Counted from the stretch's first letter, positions 24,918 to 33,220 are shown. The stretch is 64,000 nt of DNA from Nanohaloarchaea archaeon SW_7_43_1 (GCA_003009795.1 PXPE01000001.1:880739-944738), one strand, 5' to 3'. The notes: generated from the sequence alone by a model not told the origin. A program made the numbers and translations.

Positions 24918-26999
24918 TTAGGTTGAGGCTTTTTCCATCTCTTCAGCTGCTCTCGCAAATATGTAGAATGCTTCTTCATCCCAGTTTTCAGGCCTCCAAC
25001 GGTTTTCTCGGTATTCCGATGACTCTAGATCTATGTTTGAGGCATCCAGAAATCTTTCATTGTTGTATTTCGGACTTTCGTGTGGTTTGTCACTGTATAT
25101 TACGGGTTCTCTGTCGTCATACATCATTGTTTCGGGATCTATGGAAGGAATCACGACCCTATCAATGTTATCAATTTCAAAGGACCCAGAGTTTTCTACA
25201 GCTTCCTTATACGCGGCTGACTGAACCACATAATTTGGTTTTAAGGACCCTGTCTTAAGATCTAGTAATACATTCTCACCGTCTTCATCCTCGTATATCA
25301 TATCAACCGTGCCTCCATAAGAAACAGTTTCGTCTCCATCAACAGGATGCTGGGCTGTATGAACAAACTCTTTCTCCGCGGCAATTACTCTGTCTTTACT
25401 GAGACCTAGATCTTGTTCAAGGTCTTCAAATTTTTCTTCTACCCAACTGATTTCTTTTTCGGCGAGTTCTCTGCCATTACTTGCGAACCCTGAAGGATTT
25501 TCATCGTATTCAAGTACTTCAAACTCATCATCTCCTTTCCAGTCTATAATATCCTTCAAAGGCCCTAGATCATCTTCAGAGGCCTCAAGTTCTTCTAAAT
25601 CTTTCCAGTACTTTTCGGTATTACCCTTTACTTTTTCAGGGTCATCAACATAGTTTTCGAAAACTTCTTCGTGTGCCAATGTTCCTCTGGTTCCCGCGTA
25701 TTCTGTTATAATATCTGAATCGTATTTTCCACCGGCTCCATCATAAATGTTTTTCCAGTAAAACAAGCCACCGCCTGTATCGATCTCTTTGTGGAACGGG
25801 AACTCTGATTTTTTCTCTTCATTCCATTCATCGTAGCCGTTTGGGAAAGGATCAATTATGGTTGTTACAGAGTAGGCTTCACTGTCTCCTCTCCTGTAAA
25901 CTCTTAATCCCCATTCATCAGTCCCTCTCTCAACATCAAGCAAAGCCTCCCTCGCAGCCGCATTTAGATTGAAGTTTCTCAAACTTCCTTCAGATTCTGC
26001 TACGGCATCCATGAAATCGATTGGGTCTGTATCATGTGGAGGTACTATACCTGTCAGGTCACTGATTTTTTTGGAAGCTTGATTGTTGATGTCAGTAGCG
26101 TTTTTGGACTCATTTCCGGCCTCCACAACTGCATCAGGAACAATGTCTTCTTCCAGAATCACGGAATCAAGTTCGGAATAATAGACGGTCTCAATATAAT
26201 CTCTGGGATCCATATCGGCTCTTTTCAGGCCTGTTTTTTGTTCTAGAGTCTCTGCTATCTTCTCCATTGATTCCTCAACAGGTCCTAAGGTTCTATCAAC
26301 CAGTTCATCAATGCTATCACTTTCCACTTTTTCCCGGGCTTCATCCTCAGTTATGGAATTGATCTGGCCCCATTCCAGCCCGTTTTTTCCGGGGACTAAA
26401 GGATAAATGATCTCCGCTTTCTCTGCATCAGAGCCAATTAACCTAACCGCTGCCTCAACTTCATCTACTTCATCAGGTTCTCCAAGCTTTGGAACCCTCA
26501 ATACATCATCGTCTTTTAATCCCAACCTGTCTTGGAATACTGCGTTTTTCCTAGTCAGATACTTATTCTCTACAATCGATCTATCTCTTTCCGTATAAGT
26601 GTCCGCAAGATAATTTCCTGTTCTTTCTACAACCTCATCGACAGGCAATCCAGCAATTTGAGGAATTTCATCCGAGTTCTCAACAAATGGAGAAAGATCT
26701 GACTTCGCCGAATCTTTTAGATTCATCTTACTTTCATCACCCAACATAAATCCTCTCCATGCTGTCAAAAATTTATCTCTATCATCGGAGTTAATACGGG
26801 GATTAATACCATTGAATCTTCGATCTTCGACACCAACCACAAATTCAGACAAAGCACCATAGAATTCAGGAGTTATACTTCGGTTAAACTTTGTTCCCGG
26901 TAAATTGCTTAATATGTCATCGAAAACTTCTTCAGACGTATCACCGTCCATTTGAAAGTTTGCTATAGTACTAGAATCAATTTTTAGGGGTCTACTCAT
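24918..26999 (-). CDS. Large protein with C-terminal RecB/Cas4-like PD-(D/E)XK nuclease domain
   Basis: Residues about 425-640 of this 693-residue protein carry the RecB-type nuclease motifs: GTRGTLAHEEVFENY (motif I His), IAAEKEFVH, then GGTVDMIYEDEDG, LLDLKTGSL (the D...DxK core) and QSAAYKEA (QxxxY). The N-terminal 400 residues are acidic and unrecognised, with no helicase motifs and no iron-sulfur Cys cluster. It is probably a DNA-processing nuclease. The ATG overlaps the TGA of a 22-codon ORF (ATGA), which in turn overlaps a 23-codon ORF. A TATA box stands at 27161-27168. Confidence 0.75.
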   Translation of the reverse strand: MSRPLKIDSSTIANFQMDGDTSEEVFDDILSNLPGTKFNRSITPEFYGALSEFVVGVEDRRFNGINPRINSDDRDKFLTAWRGFMLGDESKMNLKDSAKSDLSPFVENSDEIPQIAGLPVDEVVERTGNYLADTYTERDRSIVENKYLTRKNAVFQDRLGLKDDDVLRVPKLGEPDEVDEVEAAVRLIGSDAEKAEIIYPLVPGKNGLEWGQINSITEDEAREKVESDSIDELVDRTLGPVEESMEKIAETLEQKTGLKRADMDPRDYIETVYYSELDSVILEEDIVPDAVVEAGNESKNATDINNQASKKISDLTGIVPPHDTDPIDFMDAVAESEGSLRNFNLNAAAREALLDVERGTDEWGLRVYRRGDSEAYSVTTIIDPFPNGYDEWNEEKKSEFPFHKEIDTGGGLFYWKNIYDGAGGKYDSDIITEYAGTRGTLAHEEVFENYVDDPEKVKGNTEKYWKDLEELEASEDDLGPLKDIIDWKGDDEFEVLEYDENPSGFASNGRELAEKEISWVEEKFEDLEQDLGLSKDRVIAAEKEFVHTAQHPVDGDETVSYGGTVDMIYEDEDGENVLLDLKTGSLKPNYVVQSAAYKEAVENSGSFEIDNIDRVVIPSIDPETMMYDDREPVIYSDKPHESPKYNNERFLDASNIDLESSEYRENRWRPENWDEEAFYIFARAAEEMEKAST

Positions 27000-27064
27000 A
27001 CACAGGAACCCCCATGATAGAATGCGTTATCAAATAGGCCTTCATAGGTGAAGGCCTCAAGCAT
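26996..27064 (-). CDS. Small ORF (22 codons) overlapping the nuclease gene start
   Basis: ATG at 27064-27062 opens a 22-codon frame ending GSCV. Its TGA (26998-26996) overlaps the nuclease ATG, and its ATG overlaps the TAA of the preceding small ORF (TAATG). Chained overlaps of this kind usually mean coupled translation. The sequence also contains an inverted repeat, AGGCCTTCA/TGAAGGCCT, that could form a stem in the mRNA. No homology is recognised. Confidence 0.5.
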   Translation of the reverse strand: MLEAFTYEGLFDNAFYHGGSCV

Positions 27065-27135
27065 TAGATTACCTCATAAGTTCTAATGTTGTCAAAAGTT
27101 TTGCATGCAAAATTCCCTTGTTCCCCCCGAAACAT
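27064..27135 (-). CDS. Small leaderless ORF (23 codons) heading the nuclease transcript
   Basis: ATG at 27135-27133 begins MFRGEQGNFACKTFDNIR and the frame ends TAA at 27064. The TATA box TTATATAA (27161-27168, minus strand) is about 30 bases upstream, so transcription would start essentially at this ATG. This is the only ORF that fits the leaderless pattern. It may be a leader peptide or a small partner protein. Confidence 0.5.
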   Translation of the reverse strand: MFRGEQGNFACKTFDNIRTYEVI

Positions 27136-27160
27136 TATGTAGGAAAATAGGTTCGCAATT

Positions 27161-27168
27161 TTATATAA
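27161..27168 (-). promoter_or_regulatory. TATA box of the small-ORF/nuclease operon
   Basis: On the minus strand the sequence reads TTATATAAAATTG. Its spacing to the ATG at 27135 matches the leaderless promoters elsewhere in the window (27-30 bases). Confidence 0.65.
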
Positions 27169-27206
27169 TTAACTCTTTCCCGACCAAGACACAGAATAAT
27201 TATTGC

Positions 27207-28103
27207 TTACTTAATCTCTAGATCCTCTATAACATCTCCAATCTCGTGATGGAAATCTGCTACATGAGCTCCTGCATCTCTCAACCTTTTTTCTTTGTAG
27301 GACGGTTTATCAGTATCTTCTCTGATTATAGCGCCGGCATGACCGTAACTCTGTGAAGGCATTTTCTCTGTGAAATTTCCTGCTACAAATGCGATAAGGG
27401 GTTTTGAGAAAGCTCCCTGTTCGATAAGTTCGGCAGCTTTGTTCTCGTAAGTTCCGCCTAGCTCACCGAACATGACAACAGCTTCTGTCTGATCATCGCT
27501 TTCAAACATTTTCAGGGCATCGGCAAAAGTGGTACAAGCGATTCTGTCTCCTCCAAGCCCGATAGCTGTCGAGACACCGAAACCTGCCTGACGTACCACC
27601 CATGCTGTCTCTGTTGTCATTCCTCCGGATTTAGATATTATACCTATTTTTCCAGGTTTATAGACTTCTTCAGGTCTGGTTCCTCCTATAGGACCTAATT
27701 TACATTTTCCTGGCGATATTATGCCTACCGAAGTTGGACCTACAACACGGACATCTTTCTCTTTAGCTTTTTCATGGATTTTCCAAGAATCCTTAGTTGG
27801 AACTCGTTCCGTAACTATATCGACAAGCTCTACATCGTTTTCAATTGCTTCGAAAGCGGCATCTTTGGCGGCTGATGGCGGTACATAAACAAGGGATGTG
27901 TTGATCTGCGGATGATCATCAAGGGCTTTCTCTACTGTATCATAGACAGGTACTCCTTCTACTTCCAGTCCTCCTTTTCCTGGAGTTACCCCGGCTATAA
28001 TATCTGTTCCGTATTCAAGCATCTCCGATAGTTTCTCTGAGGCTTCTCTCCCTGTTATACCCTGGATCACCACTTTTGTATTATTATTTACCAGTATAGA
28101 CAT
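27207..28103 (-). CDS. Succinyl-CoA-synthetase-type CoA ligase alpha subunit, probably citryl-CoA synthetase small subunit
   Basis: This 298-residue protein has NTKVVIQGITGREAS (CoA-binding Rossmann start), GVTPGKGGLEVEGVPVYDTV, IISKSGGMTTETAW and IGLGGDRI. The phosphohistidine block QSYGHAGAIIRED has the catalytic His in GHAGAI. It would form a CoA ligase with the beta-like subunit two genes upstream. Because a citryl-CoA lyase gene lies nearby, citrate is a better substrate guess than succinate, although succinate cannot be excluded. It overlaps the HAD gene by one base. Confidence 0.85.
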   Translation of the reverse strand: MSILVNNNTKVVIQGITGREASEKLSEMLEYGTDIIAGVTPGKGGLEVEGVPVYDTVEKALDDHPQINTSLVYVPPSAAKDAAFEAIENDVELVDIVTERVPTKDSWKIHEKAKEKDVRVVGPTSVGIISPGKCKLGPIGGTRPEEVYKPGKIGIISKSGGMTTETAWVVRQAGFGVSTAIGLGGDRIACTTFADALKMFESDDQTEAVVMFGELGGTYENKAAELIEQGAFSKPLIAFVAGNFTEKMPSQSYGHAGAIIREDTDKPSYKEKRLRDAGAHVADFHHEIGDVIEDLEIK

Positions 28104-28732
28104 TATTCCACCGCCTCCTTCACAGAATTGAGCGTGATTTCATCTACAGGATCATACTCTTTATCCTCACCAAATACCTTATACTGGCTTACTAGAACGA
28201 AATCCATGCCGACCTTCTGGCATTCAGGATCTCTATCCAAGTTGTTTCCAAAATATGCGAAATCCTTTCCGGGGCGTCCTCTAATATTCAGGAACTCCTT
28301 GAATATCTTCGGATCCGGCTTTTCTACACCAATCTCTTCTGAAACGACTAGACCTTCATAGGGAACATTGTGAGCCTGCAGCTGAGCCGCCATCCACTTT
28401 TTACCTTCAACAGTATTGTCGCTGATAAATCCGATAGGCCCCATCTTTTCAGAGATCTTCTTCAAAGTCTCAAATATACCTGCTTCCTCCATATATCGGC
28501 GTTCTCTATCCTTGTATTTTTCGATTATTCTAAGAGGATCACCGTGATCAAGACCGTGTTCGTCCAGATATTCTTTGACTTCGGAAGCTGTATATATCCT
28601 GAAGTTATTGACATCAAACTCGGGGATCTCTTCCGCACCCTGCTCTTTCATCTCGTCCTTTATGAGTTCATTTTGAAGCCTAAAAGATGGCATCAATGTA
28701 TCACCTATGTCAAATACCGGTATTCTACTCAT
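28103..28732 (-). CDS. HAD-superfamily hydrolase
   Basis: In this 209-residue protein the nucleophile motif is FDIGDTLMPS, where the usual DxDxT reads DxGDT: the first Asp is kept but the second acidic residue is shifted. GFISDNTVEGKK gives motif II, and VEKPDPKIFKEFL plus DFAYFGNNLDRD give motifs III and IV. It is probably a small-molecule phosphatase. It lies between the two CoA-ligase genes, overlapping both, so it may repair or tune that pathway. Confidence 0.82.
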   Translation of the reverse strand: MSRIPVFDIGDTLMPSFRLQNELIKDEMKEQGAEEIPEFDVNNFRIYTASEVKEYLDEHGLDHGDPLRIIEKYKDRERRYMEEAGIFETLKKISEKMGPIGFISDNTVEGKKWMAAQLQAHNVPYEGLVVSEEIGVEKPDPKIFKEFLNIRGRPGKDFAYFGNNLDRDPECQKVGMDFVLVSQYKVFGEDKEYDPVDEITLNSVKEAVE

Positions 28733-29856
28733 CCTTCTTCACCTTGTTCTACCATCTCCATCAATGTTTCAGCTGTCTCCGTCATTGAAGTATCATTTCT
28801 GTAAAGCTTCATATTCAGATCAAGTCTTTCTCTAGTTTCTCTCAGAAGCTCAAATGCTTTATCCGCATTCGGGCCATCACGTCTCACAACAATCGGGTAA
28901 TCCGGTTTTTCATCTTCCAAGGCCTGGCAGAAGCCTTTCATAGTCCTGTAAATATCAGTATTGTTTGCAGTTCCTCCTACATGCCAGAGACCTCTCAATC
29001 CGGGTTTTGACATTATTACTTTGCTCAACCTGTAAACTTTCTCAGTTGGAGGGTTACCGCCGTACTCTGTATAGTTTGCAGGTTCTCCACCGTATTCGAT
29101 CATTGCATCCATGTTAGTCAGGGAAGCTCCGCCTCCCGCAAGCATCATGCCAATATCTCCATCAAGCTCAGTATATTTACCCGCTACCCCCCGATGATCA
29201 TCTTCATCGATCTTCTCCGCTTTTTTCTCTCGTTCCGTCTTTTCCCGGGTCATAACTGAGCGTTCCGGATAACTCCATTCATGTCTGAAAGCGGCATCAT
29301 CTTCTAGGTCCATCATAGCATCCAGAATTACATATTTTTCTCCTGTATAGACTAGAGGATTTATCTCAAGCAGTCTTATATCCTCTTCGAGGAAGCTCTG
29401 AAATAGGCTGTAAGTAATACTTGCTAGATCTGAGACGTCCTCGACATCTCTCGGCTCCAGAAAATCTTGGAAGTCATTTTCTCCTGTATCGGCCTTGAGA
29501 GGAATCTTTTTCACGTCCGTATCTTCTACACCTGTTCCTCCCTCACCGGAGAATAGGAGAGCTGGTTTCCTGGTATCAGTATCGTAAAGAAACCCGATAT
29601 AGTATTCCGATTCAAAACCAAGTTTCTCCTCTATTAGAACGTTGTTTACTTCATATCCATTTACTTCTCTATTCTTCATTTCATCAGCTATTCTCTCTGC
29701 TTCCTCACGGCTCCCAGCAAATTTTATCCCGCCATTACCGGCTCTGTCATTGGCAAGGACCTGTGCCTTCACGACCAATTCCTCGCCGTCTTTATCCGGT
29801 ACATTTATTCCTTTCTTTTCCAGAAGATTCTTTGCTTCCTGTTCGTACAGCTTCAC
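28729..29856 (-). CDS. CoA ligase beta subunit, ATP-citrate-lyase/citryl-CoA synthetase type
   Basis: This 375-residue protein has an ATP-grasp N-terminus (LYEQEAKNLLEKKGINVP, VVKAQVLAND, LLEINPLVYTGEKYVILDAMM). The ligase domain has MMLAGGGASLTNMDAMIEYG followed by ANYTEYGGNPPTEKVY. That last segment resembles ATP-citrate lyase (YxEYSGxP) more than succinyl-CoA synthetase. Late residues GLWHVGGTANNTDI match the ADP-loop region. It is the first gene of the operon and divergent from the cobalamin gene. Confidence 0.85.
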   Translation of the reverse strand: MKLYEQEAKNLLEKKGINVPDKDGEELVVKAQVLANDRAGNGGIKFAGSREEAERIADEMKNREVNGYEVNNVLIEEKLGFESEYYIGFLYDTDTRKPALLFSGEGGTGVEDTDVKKIPLKADTGENDFQDFLEPRDVEDVSDLASITYSLFQSFLEEDIRLLEINPLVYTGEKYVILDAMMDLEDDAAFRHEWSYPERSVMTREKTEREKKAEKIDEDDHRGVAGKYTELDGDIGMMLAGGGASLTNMDAMIEYGGEPANYTEYGGNPPTEKVYRLSKVIMSKPGLRGLWHVGGTANNTDIYRTMKGFCQALEDEKPDYPIVVRRDGPNADKAFELLRETRERLDLNMKLYRNDTSMTETAETLMEMVEQGEEG

Positions 29857-29931
29857 ATTTAATGATTATAGCTGTAATTGATAAATCTAGTTTCAATTAG
29901 AATTTTAATACTCACATAACAGAAAATATTC

Positions 29932-30450
29932 ATGGTTTATACTGGTAGAGGTGATCGGGGAAGAACAGATCTTTCCTCTGGAGAAAGAGTTTCCAAGTCC
30001 TCTGAAAGGATACAGGCCTTCGGAACCATCGACGAACTAAACTCTTTGACCGGTCTCTGCCAAAACTTTACTGTAGATAAGGAAGAAAACTTGAAGGGAA
30101 TCCAGAACGAACTTCATATTCTTCAAGCAGAACTTGCGAACAGAGATCCAGATAAGAAAATAAGTCAGGAAGATGTTGATCGGCTTGAGATAAGATGCGA
30201 TGACTATCAGGAAGAGTGTCCGGCACTAAGAGACTTTGTGCTTGCAGGCGGCACACGATCAGCCTCCAATCTTCACTTGGCACGTTCAGTTACAAGAAGA
30301 GCTGAAAGAAAAGTTGTGGCCCTAGACGAGAAAGAGGAAATCCGGGAAGAAGTACTGGCCTACATCAACCGTTTAAGCGATCTTTTCTTTATGATGGCAC
30401 GACACGAGAACTATCTAGAGGAAGTTGAGGAAAAGAATCCGGAATACTAG
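29932..30450 (+). CDS. ATP:cob(I)alamin adenosyltransferase, PduO type
   Basis: This 172-residue protein begins YTGRGDRGRTDLSSGERVSKSSERIQAFGTIDELNS (split here: YTGRGDRGRTDL, then RVSKSSERIQAFGTIDELNS), the ATP-binding PduO start. Later come LAGGTRSASNLHLARSVTRRAERKV and YINRLSDLFFMMAR. It makes adenosylcobalamin. This implies a B12-dependent enzyme, such as a class II ribonucleotide reductase, elsewhere in the genome and cobalamin uptake or salvage. None of those genes is in this window. Confidence 0.94.
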   Translation: MVYTGRGDRGRTDLSSGERVSKSSERIQAFGTIDELNSLTGLCQNFTVDKEENLKGIQNELHILQAELANRDPDKKISQEDVDRLEIRCDDYQEECPALRDFVLAGGTRSASNLHLARSVTRRAERKVVALDEKEEIREEVLAYINRLSDLFFMMARHENYLEEVEEKNPEY

Positions 30451-30491
30451 GAGTAACCTGTAACCAGAGTGTTCATCCATGCGGTTGTAGA

Positions 30492-30551
30492 TACCGGAGC
30501 TGAGGCTCCTGCAGTGAGCTCAGTTCAAACTCTCCATAATAATTTCCGGTA
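30492..30551 (+). other. Possible structured RNA element in an intergenic gap
   Basis: TACCGGA (30492-30498) pairs with TCCGGTA (30545-30551), enclosing a GGAGC/GCTCC hairpin and further short stems. It follows the adenosyltransferase gene. It superficially recalls a tRNA but no anticodon or T arm fits. It could be a terminator, leader or small RNA. Confidence 0.3.
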
Positions 30552-30649
30552 CTTAATTATTTGCCAGAGAATTCGAAAAGAGTTCCTGAAACAAAGCTAG
30601 CGAAGGATTTAGCTAATAAATATTTAGGAGAAGATTAGTAGTGTCGAAA

Positions 30650-31450
30650 ATGAATAACTCATCTTGGGAAGAAGATTACAGTATACCGAAAGATATAAGC
30701 AACGTCTATAATATTGAAGTAGAGCATCCATCCCACATTCCGCTGATTGTTGAGGCCGTGAGCAGAATTGCAGATGAAGAACCTGTTACTGCAGGCCTGG
30801 ACCATCAAGAAGAGAAATATGCAAACGAGTTTCCCAGAGAAAAATATGAGGGCAAGCATGTAATGCGTGGAGTGAACGAGCAACTATCCAGTAACTTGGA
30901 ACCGGGAATGAATATTTTTAAACGGCCTGATAGCGGCCAAACTGTCTACACAGACGATTCAAAGTTCTGCGAAATACTGGGATTACCCATTGAAGATCAA
31001 AACCAGAGAAAGGCCTCCGAATTAACAGACTTGCACCTTGATAATCTACAGGATGATATAGAAATGTTAGAAGAAACATCCTACATCAGACCGGAAGGAA
31101 AAGATCTTTACTCCGGGAAAAACCAGATAATAGATACGACAACAAAACTTGGTGGAGAATCAGTTACGACCAGAGGCTATTGGGCTGAGGAAATCCCTGA
31201 GGTATACCATCTGATGTTTCGAGACGGAGCAACATGGGGAGAAATAATGAGGCACCGGGAAAACATGAAAGAATCGAAGAGAGTGCTTGGAGAGAACAAC
31301 TTCTACGAGAAACGGATGGATAGTTATGATGCAGAAAAAATTAATTCCTCAGAGTTCCTAGAGGAAAACCTAGATCTGACAGATGTAGAGCTTCCTTGCA
31401 GCCTACTGGAAGAAAACAAGGGAATACGGAGAGAAATCTCTTTTGCTTAA
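30650..31450 (+). CDS. Hypothetical acidic protein
   Basis: This 266-residue acidic protein has no membrane segment and no motif I can name. It contains SHIPLIVEAVSRIADEEPVTAG at the start and a GATWGEIMRHRENMKESKRVL stretch near residue 195. ATG at 30650 is preferred because AAATATTTA at 30618-30626 lies about 28 bases upstream; GTG at 30641 is an alternative. The gene stands alone before a tRNA. Confidence 0.65.
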   Translation: MNNSSWEEDYSIPKDISNVYNIEVEHPSHIPLIVEAVSRIADEEPVTAGLDHQEEKYANEFPREKYEGKHVMRGVNEQLSSNLEPGMNIFKRPDSGQTVYTDDSKFCEILGLPIEDQNQRKASELTDLHLDNLQDDIEMLEETSYIRPEGKDLYSGKNQIIDTTTKLGGESVTTRGYWAEEIPEVYHLMFRDGATWGEIMRHRENMKESKRVLGENNFYEKRMDSYDAEKINSSEFLEENLDLTDVELPCSLLEENKGIRREISFA

Positions 31451-31532
31451 CAGCAACCCAGTTAAAAAAATAGATGAGGAAGTATTAGACAAGAGCCAAA
31501 ACCTGTTGCGTATTAATCCAGTTTAACCATTT

Positions 31533-31682
31533 GCGGGGGTAGCCAAGTGGTCAAAGGCGCAGCGTTGAGGTATGGTCTTTCTTGAGCGGGAGCAAAAGAT
31601 GACCATTCGAGAAAATCTATGATTTTCGACTGCAAATGCGCTGTCCTGTAGAGGTTCCGGGGTTCAAATCCTCGCTCCCGCA
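31533..31682 (+). tRNA. tRNA-Leu (anticodon GAG) with canonical anticodon-loop intron
   Basis: Acceptor GCGGGGG pairs with CTCCCGC (one G-T), discriminator A at 31682. The anticodon stem CAGCG (31560-31564) pairs with CGCTG (31639-31643). Without the insert the loop is TTGAGGG, anticodon GAG. The D arm, variable arm and T arm (CGGGG-TTCAAAT-CCTCG) are typical of Leu. Confidence 0.93.
31571..31637 (+). other. Canonical tRNA intron, position 37/38 (67 bases)
   Basis: The intron lies after position 37 of tRNA-Leu(GAG). It folds on itself through ATGGTC (31572-31577) with GACCAT (31601-31606). TTG of the exon can pair with CAA near the 3' end, consistent with a bulge-helix-bulge splice site. No coding content. 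Confidence 0.85.
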
Positions 31683-31687
31683 TCTAG

Positions 31688-32458
31688 TTATTCTCTAGAC
31701 AGTATAATCCTGTCCCACCATCTATCAGGGAAAAAACGCTTGAATTTCCGGGCGAAAAATGCTTCCTTTGTCACAGTATAACGGGTTTTAGGTTTCTCTG
31801 CTTCAATTGCTTTCACCACTTTAGAAGCCGCTTTCTCTGTTTCCACGCCGTCAATCGGTGAATCAAGCTTTCTGCTGTATTGGTTGGAGAAACGGGAACT
31901 TGGAACAAAGTTTCTGAGATGTTCTCTGCCCTGTTCGTTGAAACCTGTTCTGATAGGGCCTGGCTCAACTATCACAACATCAACTTCAGAATCTTTTAGC
32001 TCCATCCTAAGAGAGTCTGAGAGACCTTCTACCGCGTGTTTGCTTCCACAGTAAGCCGAGAGGAATGGCGCCCCTGTCTTTCCGGCTATGGAAGAAATAT
32101 TGATGACTCTACCGTTCGATCTGCGGATAGATGGCATCGCATTCTTGATCGTGTTCACCATTCCGAGATAGTTGGTCTCTATATGTTCTCTGAAAATCTC
32201 TATATCCATATCCTCGACAGCTCCCTGTTTCTGGTAACCAGCAGAATTAACAAGAACCTCAACCTCAAAATGCCTCATAGCCTGCTTAATGTCCTCAGGA
32301 TCTCTGACATCACCATGAAACGTCTCTATCTCACGGTCAAGCTGTCCCAATGCCTCTTCATCGTTATCAAATACCTTTACGTTATGTCCTTTCTCAACAA
32401 GCTTAAGCGCTGTTCTCCTGCCTATACCGTTTGATCCACCGGTTATAAATATATTCAT
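31688..32458 (-). CDS. Short-chain dehydrogenase/reductase (SDR)
   Basis: This 256-residue protein has MNIFITGGSNGIGRRTALKL (Rossmann TGxxxGIG), VLVNSAG (NNAG equivalent), INISSIAGKTG (catalytic Ser) and SAYCGSKHAVEGL (YxxxK). PGPIRTGF follows. NAD(P)-dependent, substrate unknown. The ATG at 32458 starts at the cofactor strand; an upstream start at 32518 would add 20 unrelated residues. Confidence 0.92.
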   Translation of the reverse strand: MNIFITGGSNGIGRRTALKLVEKGHNVKVFDNDEEALGQLDREIETFHGDVRDPEDIKQAMRHFEVEVLVNSAGYQKQGAVEDMDIEIFREHIETNYLGMVNTIKNAMPSIRRSNGRVINISSIAGKTGAPFLSAYCGSKHAVEGLSDSLRMELKDSEVDVVIVEPGPIRTGFNEQGREHLRNFVPSSRFSNQYSRKLDSPIDGVETEKAASKVVKAIEAEKPKTRYTVTKEAFFARKFKRFFPDRWWDRIILSRE

Positions 32459-32548
32459 AGGTCGAAATTCGGATCGAAGCCATAAAAAAGAGGATTTTTC
32501 TCTGAGATAAGACAGCACTGGTTTAACTGTCCAAACAAGAGTCTATAT

Positions 32549-33070
32549 ATGGAAACAAAACTATACATTATGACTATCACATTTGCATTACTTGCTGTAC
32601 CTGCAGCAGCACAGGAAGAAGCTCCAGATGAGTCAGAACCCGGTCCCGGATTAATCAGTTCAGGTTCAATGATTTACGGCCTGGAAACAGCTTATGACAA
32701 CGCTGCGATGAACGCCGGACTCAAAAAAGCCGGGAATGTAGCACAGGAAAGAGCAGCAGAAGCCAGACAAGCCTCCGAAAATAACGATACAAAAGGAGTA
32801 GAAAAGGCTACAAAAGAGCTGGAAAAGACTGCGGGTAAAGCCGAGGGCTCAGATGAAGAAGGTATTGAAAGAGCAATGCGGATGATGCGGGAAACAGTTC
32901 GGAACGCTCCTAATGCACAGGCAAGACAAGGAATGCGGACAGCACTCCGGAATATGAGAGAAGCCCAGCAGAGAAGACAGGAACGTCGACAGCAGGGAAG
33001 AAATCCTGACCGAAATAATGACCCGGAAGACTCTGGGGGCGGACGGAATCTAGAATCTGATGGACAGTAG
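32549..33070 (+). CDS. Secreted helical, Arg/Gln/Glu-rich protein
   Basis: This 173-residue protein has a signal peptide (residues 1-21, ending AAA before QEEAPDES). The mature part is largely helical and charged, with paired helices around residues 60-150 (AAEARQASENND..., MRMMRETVRN..., MRTALRNMREAQQRRQERR) and a disordered acidic, Gly-rich tail. This recalls small periplasm-like helical proteins, but I cannot name the family. GTTTAACT near 32521 gives a leaderless promoter. Confidence 0.7.
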   Translation: METKLYIMTITFALLAVPAAAQEEAPDESEPGPGLISSGSMIYGLETAYDNAAMNAGLKKAGNVAQERAAEARQASENNDTKGVEKATKELEKTAGKAEGSDEEGIERAMRMMRETVRNAPNAQARQGMRTALRNMREAQQRRQERRQQGRNPDRNNDPEDSGGGRNLESDGQ

Positions 33071-33112
33071 CGCTACACTCCGTTCTTTTTAACTTTTCTA
33101 TTCGAATTTATG

Positions 33113-33184
33113 GTTGGATGATGAGGTAATGACATCGTCTGATCTCGATAAGAGAAATGATGACGTGAACACCCACTGACGTTC
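33113..33184 (+). ncRNA. Box C/D guide RNA (orphan)
   Basis: The four boxes are in the correct order: C ATGATGA (33118-33124), D' CTGA (33139-33142), C' ATGATGA (33157-33163), D CTGA (33176-33179). The C'-D spacer is exactly 12 bases (33164-33175), the archaeal norm; C-D' is 14. The D'-C' segment can form a TCTC/GAGA mini-stem. It should guide 2'-O-methylation. I found no matching target in the 16S gene of this window; 23S or tRNA targets are possible. Confidence 0.78.
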
Positions 33185-33220
33185 TAATTTTTATTAAAAA
33201 CCTCTCCTAAGTTCAGTGAT

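Noticed and set aside
30492-30551. tRNA-like fold after the adenosyltransferase gene.
   Set aside because: The outer stem is 7 bp but the inner part lacks an anticodon arm and a proper T arm; kept only as a low-confidence structured element.
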